Part shown: positions 45,830 to 58,302 of the stretch, piece after piece | How the letters are laid out: every line of letters begins with the position of its first letter | How positions within the stretch are numbered: the first letter of the stretch is position 1 | Assembly (NCBI GenBank): GCA_963965975.1 | Contig: OZ014417.1 | Location: forward strand, 806,001 to 870,000 | Length of the DNA: 64,000 nt | Direction: 5' to 3' | DNA from: Xestospongia bergquistia | Taxonomy: Eukaryota > Porifera > Demospongiae > Haplosclerida > Petrosiidae | Notes under the pieces: model-generated | Told to the model about the DNA's origin: nothing | Databases searched by the model: none | Seen by the model: only the letters and a program-made list of their open reading frames with translations | Translations under genes and position numbers: made by a program

Positions 45830-48370
45830 ATGGCAGATGTAATGCAAGAATTATGTGACTATGAGAAGAGAAGACTAGAAAATGTTGAAAAGAATATTGA
45901 AGTCATGAAAACTTTAGGTTAAATAATATTGCAAGATGAATAAAAAGTCATAAAGATTGTGTGTAGGTTTAGATGGCAAGTCCCAAAAGAAGAGTAGAGT
46001 TAGAAAAAGGAGAAAGAGGCAATATAATAATTGTAGTAATAGTAGCTGTGATAGTGGAGATGAATGGACAGCTGATCTAGAGACTTGTGTGATGAAGAAA
46101 AAAACAAAAGACATGAGAGGTAATAAACTTGTCAATAAAATATGGTCACCATTCTTTTGTGTTTAAATCACTAAGTTACGAGAGTCTTGAAGCAGCAAAA
46201 AACACAACAAAAGAAATATTACCAACCTATAGAGGGGGAGGAGCCTTCATTTGAGAGCCTTGATTGCAAGTTGTCTAATAAATTTTCAGAGTTATTTGGA
46301 GATGATAATAATGAAGAATATGAAGACTTTGAAGGATTTGATATTGAAGATGTGTAAGTTAGATTATATCAGTATTGCTGATGTTTTTTCTTAATACAGT
46401 GGCGATGTACCTCAGTGTCCAGTTAGTGAACAATATCCTAAGAGATTATTTCACCAAAAAGAATACAGAGAAGATGAACTATCTGATGAAGATGAATATC
46501 TCTGTAAGTTCAGTATCAATATGGTTACTTCTACAACTTTTGTTACTAGTTTGTGACAACTGTGAGGAATTTCATCATGGTGACTGTCCTGTTCATGGAC
46601 CCTTACTAACTCTAGATCCTTCTAGTGGTCATGATGAAGCATCTCTACAATACACTAGTGTATTTGTTCCAGCTGAATTAACTGTTAAACCTTCTAAGAT
46701 ACCCAATGCTGGTCTGGGTGTTTTTGCTACACAGTTTATACCTCGTGGAGTTAGGTTTGGTCCTTATGAAGGAAGGAGAGTGTTAAAAGAAGAGCTCACT
46801 AAAGGAGAAGATACTAGCTACATGTGGGAGGTACTGTAATAAAATAATAAAAAAGTATTAACTAGTTATATTTTATTCAGGTAAGGCGTTTTGGAGAGAG
46901 GTCATATTATATTGATGGTCAATCAGATAAGCAAAGTAATTGGTTACGATTTATTAACTGTGCTCGCAATGTAGATGAACAGAATTTAATAGCTTTTCAG
47001 TATCTTGGTAACATCTATTATCGTTCATTCAAGCATATCTATCCTGGTAATGAACTCTATGTATGGTATGGTGAACAATATGCAAGAGAACTTGGGATCA
47101 TAACTAGTTTTGAAGAAGGTAGGGTAATTCTTTTGGCAGAAATAAAGTTTACTATTTATTTTTAGATGATTGTCAACTTTATATTTGCAAAAATTGTGGA
47201 AGTAGTTTTGTTTTGAAAAGTAATTTTGATTTGCATCTTCGACATAATCCTAATTGTCTTGCTGCTAATCCTCAATGTTTTACTTGTCTAAAATGTCAAG
47301 AAAGTTTTTGTGAATTGTATCAGTTACAAGACCACATTCGTAAACATGAGCAACTTGATGTAAAAGAAATAAATAAAAAAAAGCTCATTTCCAATGATGA
47401 CATGCTAGTTGAGAATGCAGATAATATGTGTGATTATTGCGGAAAGAAGTTTTCTCGTCACTCATCATTGAGGACTCATCTTCGTATACACACTGGTGAT
47501 AATCCTTACCAATGTCAGTATTGTAGAAAAGGATTTAGTCATAATGGTAGTCTCCGAAAACATCTTCTTATACACACTGGTAATAGACCTTACCAATGTC
47601 AGTACTGTGGAAAAGGATTTAGTCAGAATGGTAGTCTCCAAACTCATCTTTGTATACACACTGGTGATAAACCTTACCAATGTGAGTACTGTGGAAAAAG
47701 ATGTAGTAATAAGAGTAATCTCCGCAAACATCTTCGTATACACACTGGTGATAAACGTTACAAATGTGAGTACTGTGGAAAAAGATTTAGCCAGAATTTT
47801 AATCTCCAAACTCATCTTCGTATACACACTGGTAATAGACCTTACCAATGTCAGTACTGTGGAAAAGGATTTAGTCAGAATGGTAGTCTCCAAACTCATC
47901 TTTGTATACACACTGGTCATAAACCTTACCAATGTGAGTACTGTGGAAAAAGATGTAGTAATAAGAGTAATCTCCGCAAACATTTTCGTATACACACTGG
48001 TGATAAACATTACAAATGTGAGTACTGTGGAAAAGATTTTTATCAGAATATTGATCTCCAAAGACATCTTTGTACACACACTGGTGATAAACCTTACCAA
48101 TGTCAGCACTGTGAAAGAAGATTTAATCAAAGTAGTAGTCTCCAAACTCATCTTCGTATACACACTGGTGATAAACCTTACCAATGTCAATACTGTGGAA
48201 AAAGATTTAATCATAATAGTAATCTTCAAAGACATCTTCGTATCCACACTGGTGATAGACCTTACCAATGTCAGCACTGTGAAAGAAGATTTAATCAAAG
48301 TAGTAGTCTCCAAACTCATCTTCGTATACACACTGGTGATAAACATTACCAAAGTTGGAAAAAGATTTAA
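45830..48370 (+). CDS. PRDM9-like gene, copy C (11-finger array)
   Basis: Same layout as A. Exon 1 is MADVMQELCDYEKRRLENVE. Exon 3 is unusual: the acceptor TTTAG is now TTTAA at about 46162-46166 and the CAA codon after it is TAA. The next AG, 9 nt downstream at 46172-46174, would splice in frame and skip the stop, removing three residues. The PR domain is intact (RRFGERSYYIDG, NWLRFINCARN, EQNLIAFQYLGNIYYRS, YVWYGEQYARELGI). Recognition helices: RHSSLRT, HNGSLRK, QNGSLQT, NKSNLRK, QNFNLQT, QNGSLQT, NKSNLRK, QNIDLQR, QSSSLQT, HNSNLQR, QSSSLQT. The QNGSLQT-NKSNLRK pair is repeated, a recent multi-finger duplication. The 12th finger is lost by the same deletion as in B, giving the tail SWKKI then stop. 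Confidence 0.87.
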
Positions 48371-48484
48371 TTATAATGATAATCTCCAAAGACATCTTTG
48401 TATTCATCTAAAATAATTAGTGACCATTTTTGATAATCATTTACGTATATATACATTAGATTTTATTAAGTTACCATAGTAATA

Positions 48485-48645
48485 ATACTTCACAAACAAT
48501 GGACAATACAGATCTAGAGAAGTTAAAGTAGTTCCAGGACGACTAGTCCCAAAGATCCAGAGCACAGTAACAGAATACAGTGTCATTGTAGCTAGTGGAG
48601 TAGTGAAGTCTAACGAACCTATGACAGTAGTGCTTCTTGTACAAT
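48485..48645 (+). pseudogene. Cadherin-like beta-sandwich relic, first block (C interval)
   Basis: Same block as 43045-43200, about 90 percent or more identical by eye, with in-frame stops. The second block is at about 50080-50225. Confidence 0.65.
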
Positions 48646-48666
48646 TTATGTATAATTTTTTTTGCA

Positions 48667-48716
48667 GCCTCATGGAGTTAGGTTTGGTCCTTATGAAGGA
48701 AGAAGAGTGTTAAAAC
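48667..48716 (+). pseudogene. Stray PR-domain fragment, C interval
   Basis: About 50 bp read PHGVRFGPYEGRRVLK after TTTGCAG. It is the counterpart of 43239-43296 with the first few codons lost. Confidence 0.83.
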
Positions 48717-48789
48717 TACTATACATAGTTAAATACATACGATCTCAAAGTGAGCAATTAAGGATTGTGAAACACATTACAGTAATCCA

Positions 48790-49375
48790 AACAGGTACAT
48801 ATTGGGTAAAACAATAAAACAAATCAGGGAATTATTTATGTGGAAAGGTATATGGAATGATGTCAAAGAAATGGGAAATTTGTTTAGAGTTAGCATTATT
48901 TTATATCAACACATGTAGGTTGCTGCTACCTGTAATGAATGTCATAGGATGAACAATAACCTAATTGTCATTAACAGAGAGCTTCATCCAATATCAGTAC
49001 ATTCTCCATGGTACCATGTAGCAATTGACTTCGTCAGTCCAATATCTTCAACATCCAGAAAATAGGAATTATTTTATCTCACTATGTTATATCATTTTAC
49101 AATATAAAGGCTGTTCCCTTGCCTAGTAAATCTCCCCATAGTGTCATGTGCACATCATTCAAGTTAATTAAAAGTAAATATTCATATTATTATTATTCAA
49201 TATTCATATAATTCATATGCATATTTGTCACAGGTTTTTATTAGAATGGGTCTTCTTAAACTGTTGACAAGTGACCAAGGCAGAGTTTAGATGCCAACTT
49301 CACAAAGATCTTATAAAACTTCCTGGCATAAAGTAATAGGGATATATAAAGAAATACCTCACCCCACAGGTATAT
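48790..49375 (+). mobile_element. Ty3/gypsy-type integrase remnant, C interval
   Basis: Paralogue of 43370-43915. It keeps the CHRMNNNLIVINRELHP knuckle region (the Cys is lost in the B copy) and WYHVAIDFVSPI, with different small indels. Broken by stops and frameshifts. Confidence 0.75.
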
Positions 49376-50079
49376 ATAATCAGTTGCTTATGGCATACTA
49401 TTATGTGTGAAATTGAATAGACAAATGGATTAGATGAAAAGTGGAATCTAATACTTAAACAATGTTGGTGAAGTTCACTCACGACAAGAAACATGAATGT
49501 GATTTATTTTTAGAGACATGTATGTTTGTATATAATACACCCAAGAATTAGTCCTCTCTTCATACTCCATTTGAACTCATCTTTAGTAGAAGAGTTGTCA
49601 TATTAATTGATGTTGAAACAGAGAATTTTTCAGCTACAGAGAGAAAGAGAGAGAGAGAGAGAGAGATTAGTTCTGCATCAAACAAACTTACATAATCTTT
49701 AAATAATCTTTAAATTCTGTTCCCTCAGGTATACCAGGAAAGTAAGCATATATACTTTGTGGTCCAACAGGAGCTGGTTTCTTTCCTGGCTTCTTGCCAT
49801 GATCTTTAAAATGTTGCATTAAATTTGGACGATATCATTGTTTAGTCTCTTTATCCCTATCATTACCTAACAAATATAATAATAATTAGTTATTATACTT
49901 CTATATTTTTCTCACATTCTCAAACAAGGATTTTCTTTGAGCTGTTAGAGTGTCAATTATAGTGACTATAACATCCTCCTTTATAAAATAATGATAATTA
50001 ATGGAAGGCTGAGATAACAGTAATTATATAATTAATCATAACTTTTATTATCTTTCTCCCTTCTCTCTATCTTCAGTTT

Positions 50080-50225
50080 AGTTAACTGAAGGTACTACAG
50101 TGATAGAGATTGTTGTCACTGCTGAAGATGGTCACTCAACTAAAACTTACACAATATCTATATATAACGTCTATCACCCAGTGATGCTTGCCTTTCTCAA
50201 CTAGATGTATCCACTTGATTCTCTC
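50080..50225 (+). pseudogene. Cadherin-like beta-sandwich relic, second block (C interval)
   Basis: LTEGTT-like start with a deletion, then IEIVVTAEDGHSTKTYTISI, then a frameshift. The flanks match 44595-44740. Confidence 0.62.
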
Positions 50226-50302
50226 CAAAGAAAGTTTGTCACAATGATTGTTAAGTTAGTTACAATGATTGTTAAATATAATTATTTTAATCTTACAATA
50301 GA

Positions 50303-50747
50303 GTTGAATGATGTCACTAAACAAAATGATTGAAGTCAATTTTATTGAAATATTCCTGACAAGAAGAGCAATAGTAAAACTGAAATGAAAGTAAAAACAA
50401 AAGAGGACAAACAAAGTATAAAGACAATAGAATTATCTCAAAATGTAGAGGATGATATTCAAAATGATATTATAGATAATGTAGTAGATAATGAAGAATC
50501 TAGAGAACTGTCATCAGATTTATCACCTGAACATGATGACAAACAACTCAAGGTGGATTATAGTGATAATCTTCCTGAATGTGTAGCCAGTGTTGTTGAG
50601 GAGAGTCAAGAGGAGAAAAGACGACGTTTGTTTGCTAAAAGAACAAATGAAGATACTGCTATGTCTGCTAAAGAAAGATATTTAGTTCGTAAGAGAGCAA
50701 AACTATCACAACCTACAAATCAACAGATGATGAATAAACCCTCTTAA
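50303..50747 (+). pseudogene. Dead copy of the NSRP1 3' end (before PRDM9-like copy D)
   Basis: It carries the shared TGA near its start. The remainder (50385-50747) is open and very close to NSRP1: KTKEDKQSIKTIELSQ, EESRELSSDLSPEHDDKQLK and FAKRTNEDTAMSAKERYLVR. A small frameshift alters the last residues. Promoter, start and core exons are absent. Confidence 0.88.
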
Positions 50748-50873
50748 TTTTTAACTAAAAAAATAACACTTATTAATAAATTTATTTCTTATAAAAACCA
50801 ATAAAATTTTAGTAAAAGGGGTGGAATTTTAACGACAATGACGGTCTTTACTAGCTAGTCTGAAGTGTTTAAA

Positions 50874-53326
50874 ATGGCAGATGTAATGCAAGAATTATGT
50901 GACTATGAGAAGAGAAGAATGGAGAATGTTGAAAAGAATATTGAACTCATGAAAACTTTAGGTATAATATTATTGTATGGTAAATAAAAGTCATAAAGAT
51001 GGTGTAGGTTTAGATGTTAAGTCCCAAAACAAGAGTAGAGTTAGAAAAAGGAGAATGAGACGACATAGTAATTGTAGTAATAGTAGCAGTGATAGTGGAG
51101 ATGAATGGACACCTGCTCTAGAGACTTGTGTGATGAAGAAAAAGCCAAATGATGTTATGAGAGGTAATGAACTTGTCAATAAAATATGGACATCATTCTT
51201 TTTTGATTAGATCACCAATGTAAAAGAATCTTGAAGCAGCAAAAACCACAGCAGAAGAAAAATTACCAAACTATAGAGGGGGAGGAGCCTTCATTTGAGA
51301 GCCTTGATTGCAAGTTGTCTAATAAATTTTCAGAGTTATTTGGAGATGATAATAATGAAGAATATGAAGACTTTGAAGGATTTGATATTGAAGATGTGTA
51401 AGTTAGATTATATCAGTATTGCTGATGTTTTTTTCTTAATACAGTGGTGATGTACCTCAGTATCCAATTAGAGAACTATATCCTAAGAGATTATGTCATC
51501 AAAAAGAATACAGAGAAGATGAACTATCTGATGAAGATGAATATCTCTGTAAGTTCAGTATCAATATGGTTACTTCTACAACTTTTGTTACTAGTTTGTG
51601 ACAACTGTGAGGAGATTCATCATGGTGACTGTCCTGTTCATGGACCCTTACTAACTCTAGATCCTTCTAGTAGTCATGATGAAGCATCTCTACAATACAC
51701 TAGTATATTTGTTCCATCTGAATTAACTGTTAAACCTTCTAAGATAGCCAATGCTGGTCTGGGTGTTTTTGCTACACAGTTTATACCTCGTGGAGTTAGA
51801 TTTGGTCCTTATGAAGGAAGGAGAGTGTTAAAAGAAGAGCTCACTGAAGGAGAAGATACTAGCTACATGTGGGAGGTACTGTAAGAAAATAATACAAATG
51901 TTTTAATTATTTTAATTTTTTTTCAGGTGAAAATATTTGGAGAGGGTTCATATTATATTGATGGTCAATCAGATGAGCAAAGTAATTGGCTACGATATGT
52001 TAACTGTGCTCGCAATGAAGATGAACAGAATTTAATAGCTTTTTAGTATCATGGTAACATCTATTATCGCTCATTGAAGCATATCTATCCTAGTAATGAA
52101 CTCTATGTGTGGTATGGTGAACAATATGCAAGAGAACTTGGGATTACAGCTAGTTTTGAAGAAGGTAGGGTAATTCTTTTGATAGAAATAAAATTTACTA
52201 TCTATTTTTAGATGATTGTCAACTTTATAATTGCAAAAATTGTGGAAATAGTTTTGTTTTGAAAAGTAATTTTGATTTGCATCTTCGACATTATCCTAAT
52301 TGTCTTGCTGCTAATCCTCAGTGTTTTACTTGTCAAAAATGTCAAGGAAGTTTTTATGAATTATATCAGTTACAGAACCACATTCGTAAACATGAACAAC
52401 TTGATGTAAATGTAAGAAATCATAAAAAAGGGCCCATTTCCAATGATAAACTGCTAGTTGAGAATGCAGATAATATGTGTGATTATTGTGGAAAGAAATT
52501 TTCTTGTCAGTCATCATTGAGGACTCATCTTCGTATACACACTGGTGATAATCCTTACCAATGTCAGTATTATGGAAAAGGATTTAGTCATAATGGTAGT
52601 CTCCGTAAACATCTTCCTATACACATGGGTGATAAATCTTACCAATGTCATTACTGTGGAAAAGGATTTAATCGGAATGGTGATCTCCAAAAACATCTTC
52701 GTGTACACACTCATAATAAATCTTGCCAGTGTCAGTACTGTGGAAAAAGATATAGTAATAAGAGTAATCTCCGCACACATCTTCGTATACACACTGGTGA
52801 TAAACCTTATCAATGTGAGTACTGTGGAAAAGGATTTAATCAAAGCTCTACTCTCCAAACTCATCTTCGTATACACACTGGTGATAAACCTTACCAATGT
52901 CAGTACTGTGGAAAAGGATTTAGTCAGAATGGTAATCTCCAAACTCATCTTCGTATACACACTGGTAATAGACCTTACCAATGTCAGTACTGTGGAAAAG
53001 GATTTAGTCGTAATGATAATCTCCAAACTCATCTTCGTATACACACTGGTGATAAACCTTACCAATGTCAGTACTGTGGAAAAGGATTTTGTCGTAATGA
53101 TAGTCTCCAAACTCATCTTCGTATACACACTGGTGATAAACCTTACCAATGTCAGTACTGTGGAAAAGGATTTAGTCAGAATAGTAATCTTCAAACTCAT
53201 CTTCGTATCCACACTGGTGATAAACCTTACCAATGTGAGTACTGTGGAAAAGCATTTAGTGATAATAGTAATCTCCAAACTCATCTTTGTATACATACTG
53301 GTGATAGACCTTACCAATCTCAGTAG
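50874..53326 (+). pseudogene. PRDM9-like gene, copy D (nonsense codon in the PR domain; 10-finger array)
   Basis: Exons 1-5 are open (MADVMQELCDYEKRRMENVE, DSGDEWTPALETCV, a normal zinc knuckle and first PR half). In exon 6 the Gln codon of the AFQYH motif is TAG at 52044-52046, truncating the PR/SET domain; PGNEL is also SNEL. The finger exon remains open: [14 protein letters not shown] (second Cys is Tyr), RNGDLQK, NKSNLRT, QSSTLQT, QNGNLQT, RNDNLQT, RNDSLQT, QNSNLQT, DNSNLQT. An 11th finger is cut by TAC-to-TAG (53324-53326), a lesion shared with copy E. The 5' half resembles A/C while exons 5-7 and the 3' flank resemble E, so the copy is mosaic. A recent pseudogene, or readthrough of a single stop, are the options. 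Confidence 0.88.
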
Positions 53327-53459
53327 TGTGGAAAAGGATTTAGTGGGAATCTTAGTCTCCAAAGTCATGTTCATATTCATCTTAAAAATAATTAACTATT
53401 TTTTTCTAATGTCTATTTATTAACACTTCATTAAGTTACTATAGTGACAACACCACACA

Positions 53460-53600
53460 AACAATGGACAATACAGATCTAAAGAAGTCAAAAGTAGTTC
53501 CTTGAAAACTAGTTCCAAAGTTCCAGAGCACAGTAACAGAATATAGTGTTACTGTAGCTAGTGGAGTAAGTGAAGTCAAGTTAACACCTTTAAACAATTG
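53460..53600 (+). pseudogene. Cadherin-like beta-sandwich relic, first block (D interval)
   Basis: The best-preserved first block: KFQSTVTEYSVTVASGVSEV then KLTPL, with earlier codons broken. Its second block is at about 54760-54905. Confidence 0.7.
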
Positions 53601-53661
53601 TAGAGGTGTTGTCATGACAGCTATTATAATATCTAAAATTTGTTTCACCAGATAAACTATT

Positions 53662-53775
53662 GCAAACCATTTTTTATCCTAGGATAAAATATTGCTGCAG
53701 GAATTTGTCACAAATTTATCTAAAGACAAAAAAAATTGACTTGCAATATTTTGTCCTAGTATAAAAAATGGTTTG
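53662..53775. repeat. Imperfect inverted repeat (34-bp arms), D interval
   Basis: The arm at 53662-53695 (GCAAACCATTTTTTATCC..) is the near-perfect reverse complement of the arm at 53742-53775 (..ATAAAAAATGGTTTG), with about 2-3 mismatches and a 46-bp spacer. It would form a long hairpin. The E interval has a partly deleted copy at 58637-58744. It could be a MITE remnant or a transcribed hairpin. Confidence 0.75.
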
Positions 53776-54759
53776 GAATACTTTATCCCAGGACAATAAA
53801 TGTCTTGCTATTTTTTTAAGGATATTATGATTATCATTTTGTCTATGTTAGAGGGCTGATAATGGTAGCATATTTTAAAAACTGTAATAAACTTTTGAAA
53901 TTATCTAGAACATTGTACAGAAATTTTATTACAGTACTAGTTGTCACAAAACCAAAAGGATGATCTTTTTTGATGACTGGTACCTCTTCCAAGACTTCCA
54001 TGAAGGCATCATTATGTTACAATTCAGAACATGTACTGCACTGAATCATCTTTAAATCTTTGATCTCTAGCATCTGACATTTGCAGTATATTAGTATTTT
54101 TACAATGTTGGTGATTTATGGACTTTTGACCTACATGCCATGAAGAAAAAGGTTTCTTGATTTAAGCAGCTGTACGTGTGAAAAGTGGTCTATCATCATT
54201 CGTTGCTCAAATGTATATATGCCTGCATCATCTCCCATAGTAATCACTGACACAAAAGTCAGAGCAAAGAGACCGCAATCAGATGAGCCAACTTGTGACT
54301 GGCAATATCTATATCTATAAAGATAAAATGAAACTTAGTGAATAAAAACAGATAAGATATATATATACCTGAAATTGATTTCTCTATGAGTGGAATAATA
54401 AAGTCACAGGTTGTGATAATGAAGACGATTGTTATTAAAAAACTTTAGATACAGAAACAAGAGGTTGAGATGATACTAAAGGTTACAATGATAAAGTGAC
54501 AGGTGAAGAATTTAGAGATGGAGATAGTGAAGAAGGTGATAGTATAGGAGAAATGGCAGGGGATGGTGATATAATAATAGGAAAGTAAATAGATGTGGAT
54601 GAATGAAAGTTATAATTTACTTTGAAAGTATCATTTTGATGAAACTCTGAAGATAAAAGAGAGTCTTCAACATCAGAATCTAGGCCTAATGTGATTTAGA
54701 AGAATTGTCATAGTCAAGGGATGTTGGAGCAACAGAATGATTTACTAATTCTAGGGAGA

Positions 54760-54905
54760 TGCTACAAGTAAAATAGTTCAGTTAACTGAAGGTACTACAT
54801 TAATGATAGAGATTGTTGTCACTGTTCAAGATGGTCTCTCAACTAAAATTTACATAGTGTCTATACAATGTTTATCATCCAGTGATGTTGGCCTCTCTTA
54901 ACAAA
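54760..54905 (+). pseudogene. Cadherin-like beta-sandwich relic, second block (D interval)
   Basis: QLTEGTTLMIEIVVTVQDGL then STKIYIVSI, ending in early stops. It is the counterpart of 39182-39353. Confidence 0.65.
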
Positions 54906-55383
54906 CTGAAATAAAAGATGACAAAGTCTAAAGACAATAGAATTATTTCAACATGTAGAGGATGACACTCTAAATGAATAAATAAATAAATAAATATCAC
55001 AATAATGTTACAATGTTACAATTATATGTAGTAAAAAAACATGTAATATATCATGTATATATCTAACACCATATTGTTCTTTTTATTTCTACTATACTAC
55101 TTCTATATTTTTCTCACATTCTCAAGCAAGGATTTTCTTTGACCTGTTAGAGTATCAATAGTGACTATAATATCCTCCTGTATAAAATAATGATAATTAA
55201 TGGAAGGCTGTTAGTTATAATGACATCTATTACCCAGTGATGTTTGTCTCTCTCAACTAGATGTATCAACTTGGTTCTCTCCAAAGAAAGTTAGTTACAT
55301 ATACAATGATTGTTAATTTAGTTACAATAATTGTTAAGTTAGTTACAATGATTGTTAAATATAATTATGTTAATCTTACAATA

Positions 55384-55660
55384 GAGTTGAAAAATGATTG
55401 AAGTCAATTTTATTGAAATATTATTGACAAGAAGAGCAATAGTAAAACTGAAAAAAAAGTAAAAACGAAAGAGGAGAAACAAAGTATAAAGACAATAGAA
55501 TTATTCCAAGACATAGAGCATGAAACTCAAAATGATATTATAAATAATGTAGTAGATAATGAAGAATCTAGAGAACTGTCATCAGATTTATCACCTGAAC
55601 ATGATGATAAACAACTCAAGATGGATCATAGTAATAATCTTTCTGAAAGTGCAGCCAGTG
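55384..55660 (+). pseudogene. Dead, truncated copy of the NSRP1 3' end (before PRDM9-like copy E)
   Basis: Contains the shared early stop, then KTKEEKQSIKTIELFQ, EESRELSSDLSPEHDDKQLK and MDHSNNLSESAAS, after which the C-terminal FAKRTNED block has been deleted. Confidence 0.86.
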
Positions 55661-55765
55661 TTAATTATTATTACTTTTTTGGTAAGACCAATAAAATTTT
55701 AGTGGGAGAGGCTAGTATTTTTAACGGAAATAGTGGCTGTTATCATGTTTATAAGGGTGTTCAAA

Positions 55766-58302
55766 ATGGCACATGTAACGGAACAATTATGCGAGTATGA
55801 GATGAGAAAACTAGAGAAGGTTGAAAAGAATATTGAACCCAAGAAAACTTTAGGTAAAACACTATATTGCATGGTAAATAAAAATTCAAAAAGGTTCTAT
55901 TTTTAGATGTTAAGTCCCAAAAGAAGAGTAGAGTTAGAAAAAGGAGAAAGAGACAATATAATAATTGTAGTAATAATAGTAGTGATAGTGGAGATGAATG
56001 GACACCTGAGCTAGAGGTTTGTGTGACAAAGAAAAAAACAAATGATGTCATGAGAGGTAATAATATATATATAAAAATATGGATTTAATAATGTTTTGTT
56101 CCAGTAGTAATACAGTGTAATATAGGAAAACATGTGGTAAGTATTTGATGTAGATGTAATGTTGTACTATCTCTTTATAATGTTAGGATCATCAAGTGTC
56201 GAGAGTCTTGAAAAAGCAAAAACCACAGCAGAAGAAATTTTACAAACCTTTAAATTTAAATGGGGAGGAACCTATAATTGAGAGCCTTGATTACAAGTTG
56301 TCTAATGAGTTTTTTGTGTTATTTGGAGATGATAATAATGAAGAAGACTTTGAAGGATTTGATATTGAAGATGTGTAAGTTAGATTATATCAGTATTGCT
56401 GATATTTTTTTCTTAATACAGTGGTGATATACCTCAATGTCCAGTTAGTGAACGATATCCTAAGAGATTAAGTCATCAAAAAGAATACAGAGAAGATGAA
56501 CTCTCTGATGAAGATGAATATCTCTGTAAGTTCAGTATCAATATGGTTACTTCTACAACTTTTGTTACTAGTTTGTGACAACTGTGAGGAGATTCATCAT
56601 GGTGACTGTCCTGTTCATGGACCCTTACTAACTCTAGATCCTTCTAGTAGTCATGATGAAGCATCTCTACAATACACTAGTATATTTGTTCCATCTGAAT
56701 TAACTGTTAAACCTTCTAAGATACCCAATGCTGGTTTTGGTGTTTTTGCTACACAGTTTATACCTCGTGGAGTTAGATTTGGTCCTTATGAAGGAAGGAG
56801 AGTGTTGAAAGAAGAGCTCACTGAAGGAGAAGATATTAGCTACATGTGGGAGGTACTGTAAGAAAATAATAAAAATGTTTTATTATTTTAATTTTTTTTC
56901 AGGTGAAAATTTTTGGAGAGGGTTCATATTATATTGATGGTCAATCAGATGAGCAAAGTAATTGGTTACGATATGTTAACTGTGCTCGCAATGTAGATGA
57001 ACAGAATTTAATAGCTTTTCAGTATCATAGTAACATCTATTATCGCTCATTGAAGCACATCTATCCTGGTAATGAACTCTATGTATGGTATGGTGAACAA
57101 TATGCGAGAGAACTTGGGATTACAGCTAGTTTTGAAGAAGGTAAAGTAATTCTTTTGACAGAAATAAAATTTACTATCTATTTTTAGATGATTGTCAACT
57201 TTATAATTGCAAAAATTGTGGAAGTAGTTTTGTTTTGAAAGCCAATTTTGATTTGCATCTTCGACATAATCCTAATTGTCTTGCTGCTAACCCTCAATTT
57301 TTTACTTGTCAAAAATGTCAAGAACGTTTTAGTGAATTGTATCAGTTACAAGACCACATTCGTAAACATGAACAACTTGATGTAAAAGGAAAGAATCATA
57401 AAAAAGGGCTCATTTCCAATGTTAAACAGCTAGTTGAGAATGCAGATAATATGTGTGATTATTGTGGAAAGAAATTTTCTTGTCAGTCATCATTGAGGAC
57501 TCATCTTCGTATACACACTGGTGATAATTCTTACCAATGTCAGTATTGTGGAAAAAGATTTAGTCATAATGGTAGTCTCCGTAAACATCTTCCTATACAC
57601 ATGGGTGATAAATCTTACCAATGTCATTACTGTGGAAAAGGATTTAATCGTAATGGTGATCTCCAAAAACATCTTCGTATACACACTCGTAATAAATCTT
57701 GGCAGTGTCAGTACTGTGGAAAAAGATGTAGTAATAAGAGTAATCTCTGCAAACATCTTCGTATACACACTGGTGATAAACCTTACCAATGTGAGTACTG
57801 TGGAAAAGGATTTAATCAAAGCTGTAGTCTCCAAACTCATCTTCGTATACACACTGGTGATAAACCTTACCAATGTCAGTACTGTGGAAAAGGATTTAAT
57901 CAAAGCTGTAGTCTCCAAACTCATCTTCGTATACACACTGGTGATAAACCTTACCAATGTCAGTACTGTGGAAAAGGATTTAGTCAGAATGGTAATCTCC
58001 AAACTCATCTTCGTATACACACTGGTAATAGACCTTACCAATGTAAGTACTGTGGAAAAGGATTTAGTCGGAATGGTAATCTCCAAACTCATATTCGCAT
58101 ACACACTGGTAATAGACCTTACCGATGTCAGTACTGTGGAAAAGGATTTAGTCAGAATGGTAGTCTTCAAAATCATCTTCGTATCCACACTGGTGATAAA
58201 CCTTACCAATGTGAGTACTGTGGAAAAGCATTTAGTGATAATAGTAATCTCCAAAGACATTTTCGTATCCACACTGGTGATAAACCTTACCAATGTCAGT
58301 AG
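55766..58302 (+). CDS. PRDM9-like gene, copy E (10-finger array, extra micro-exon)
   Basis: Exon 1 differs from A-D (MAHVTEQLCEYEMRKLEKVE). Exon 2 carries DSGDEWTPELEVCV. A 32-nt micro-exon at 56105-56136 (VVIQCNIGKHV with the split codon) is needed to join exon 2 in frame to the DHQVSRVLKKQ exon (56189 onward), since direct joining hits a stop. The PR domain is open: [73 protein letters not shown]. Recognition helices: [70 protein letters not shown]. Fingers 5 and 6 are identical. The 11th finger is cut by TAC-to-TAG (58300-58302), as in D, and stays readable to about 58371. Confidence 0.89.

Larger units (their letters stand above)
53640..55660. repeat. D-interval spacer, near-duplicate of the E-interval spacer (58615-60560)
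   Basis: About 2 kb aligns almost base for base with the E interval, differing by scattered substitutions and short indels. It holds the hairpin, a unique stretch (53880-54750) with no recognised coding content, the second beta-sandwich block, and the start of an NSRP1 relic. The E copy additionally keeps the distal NSRP1 tail that D has lost. Confidence 0.85.
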
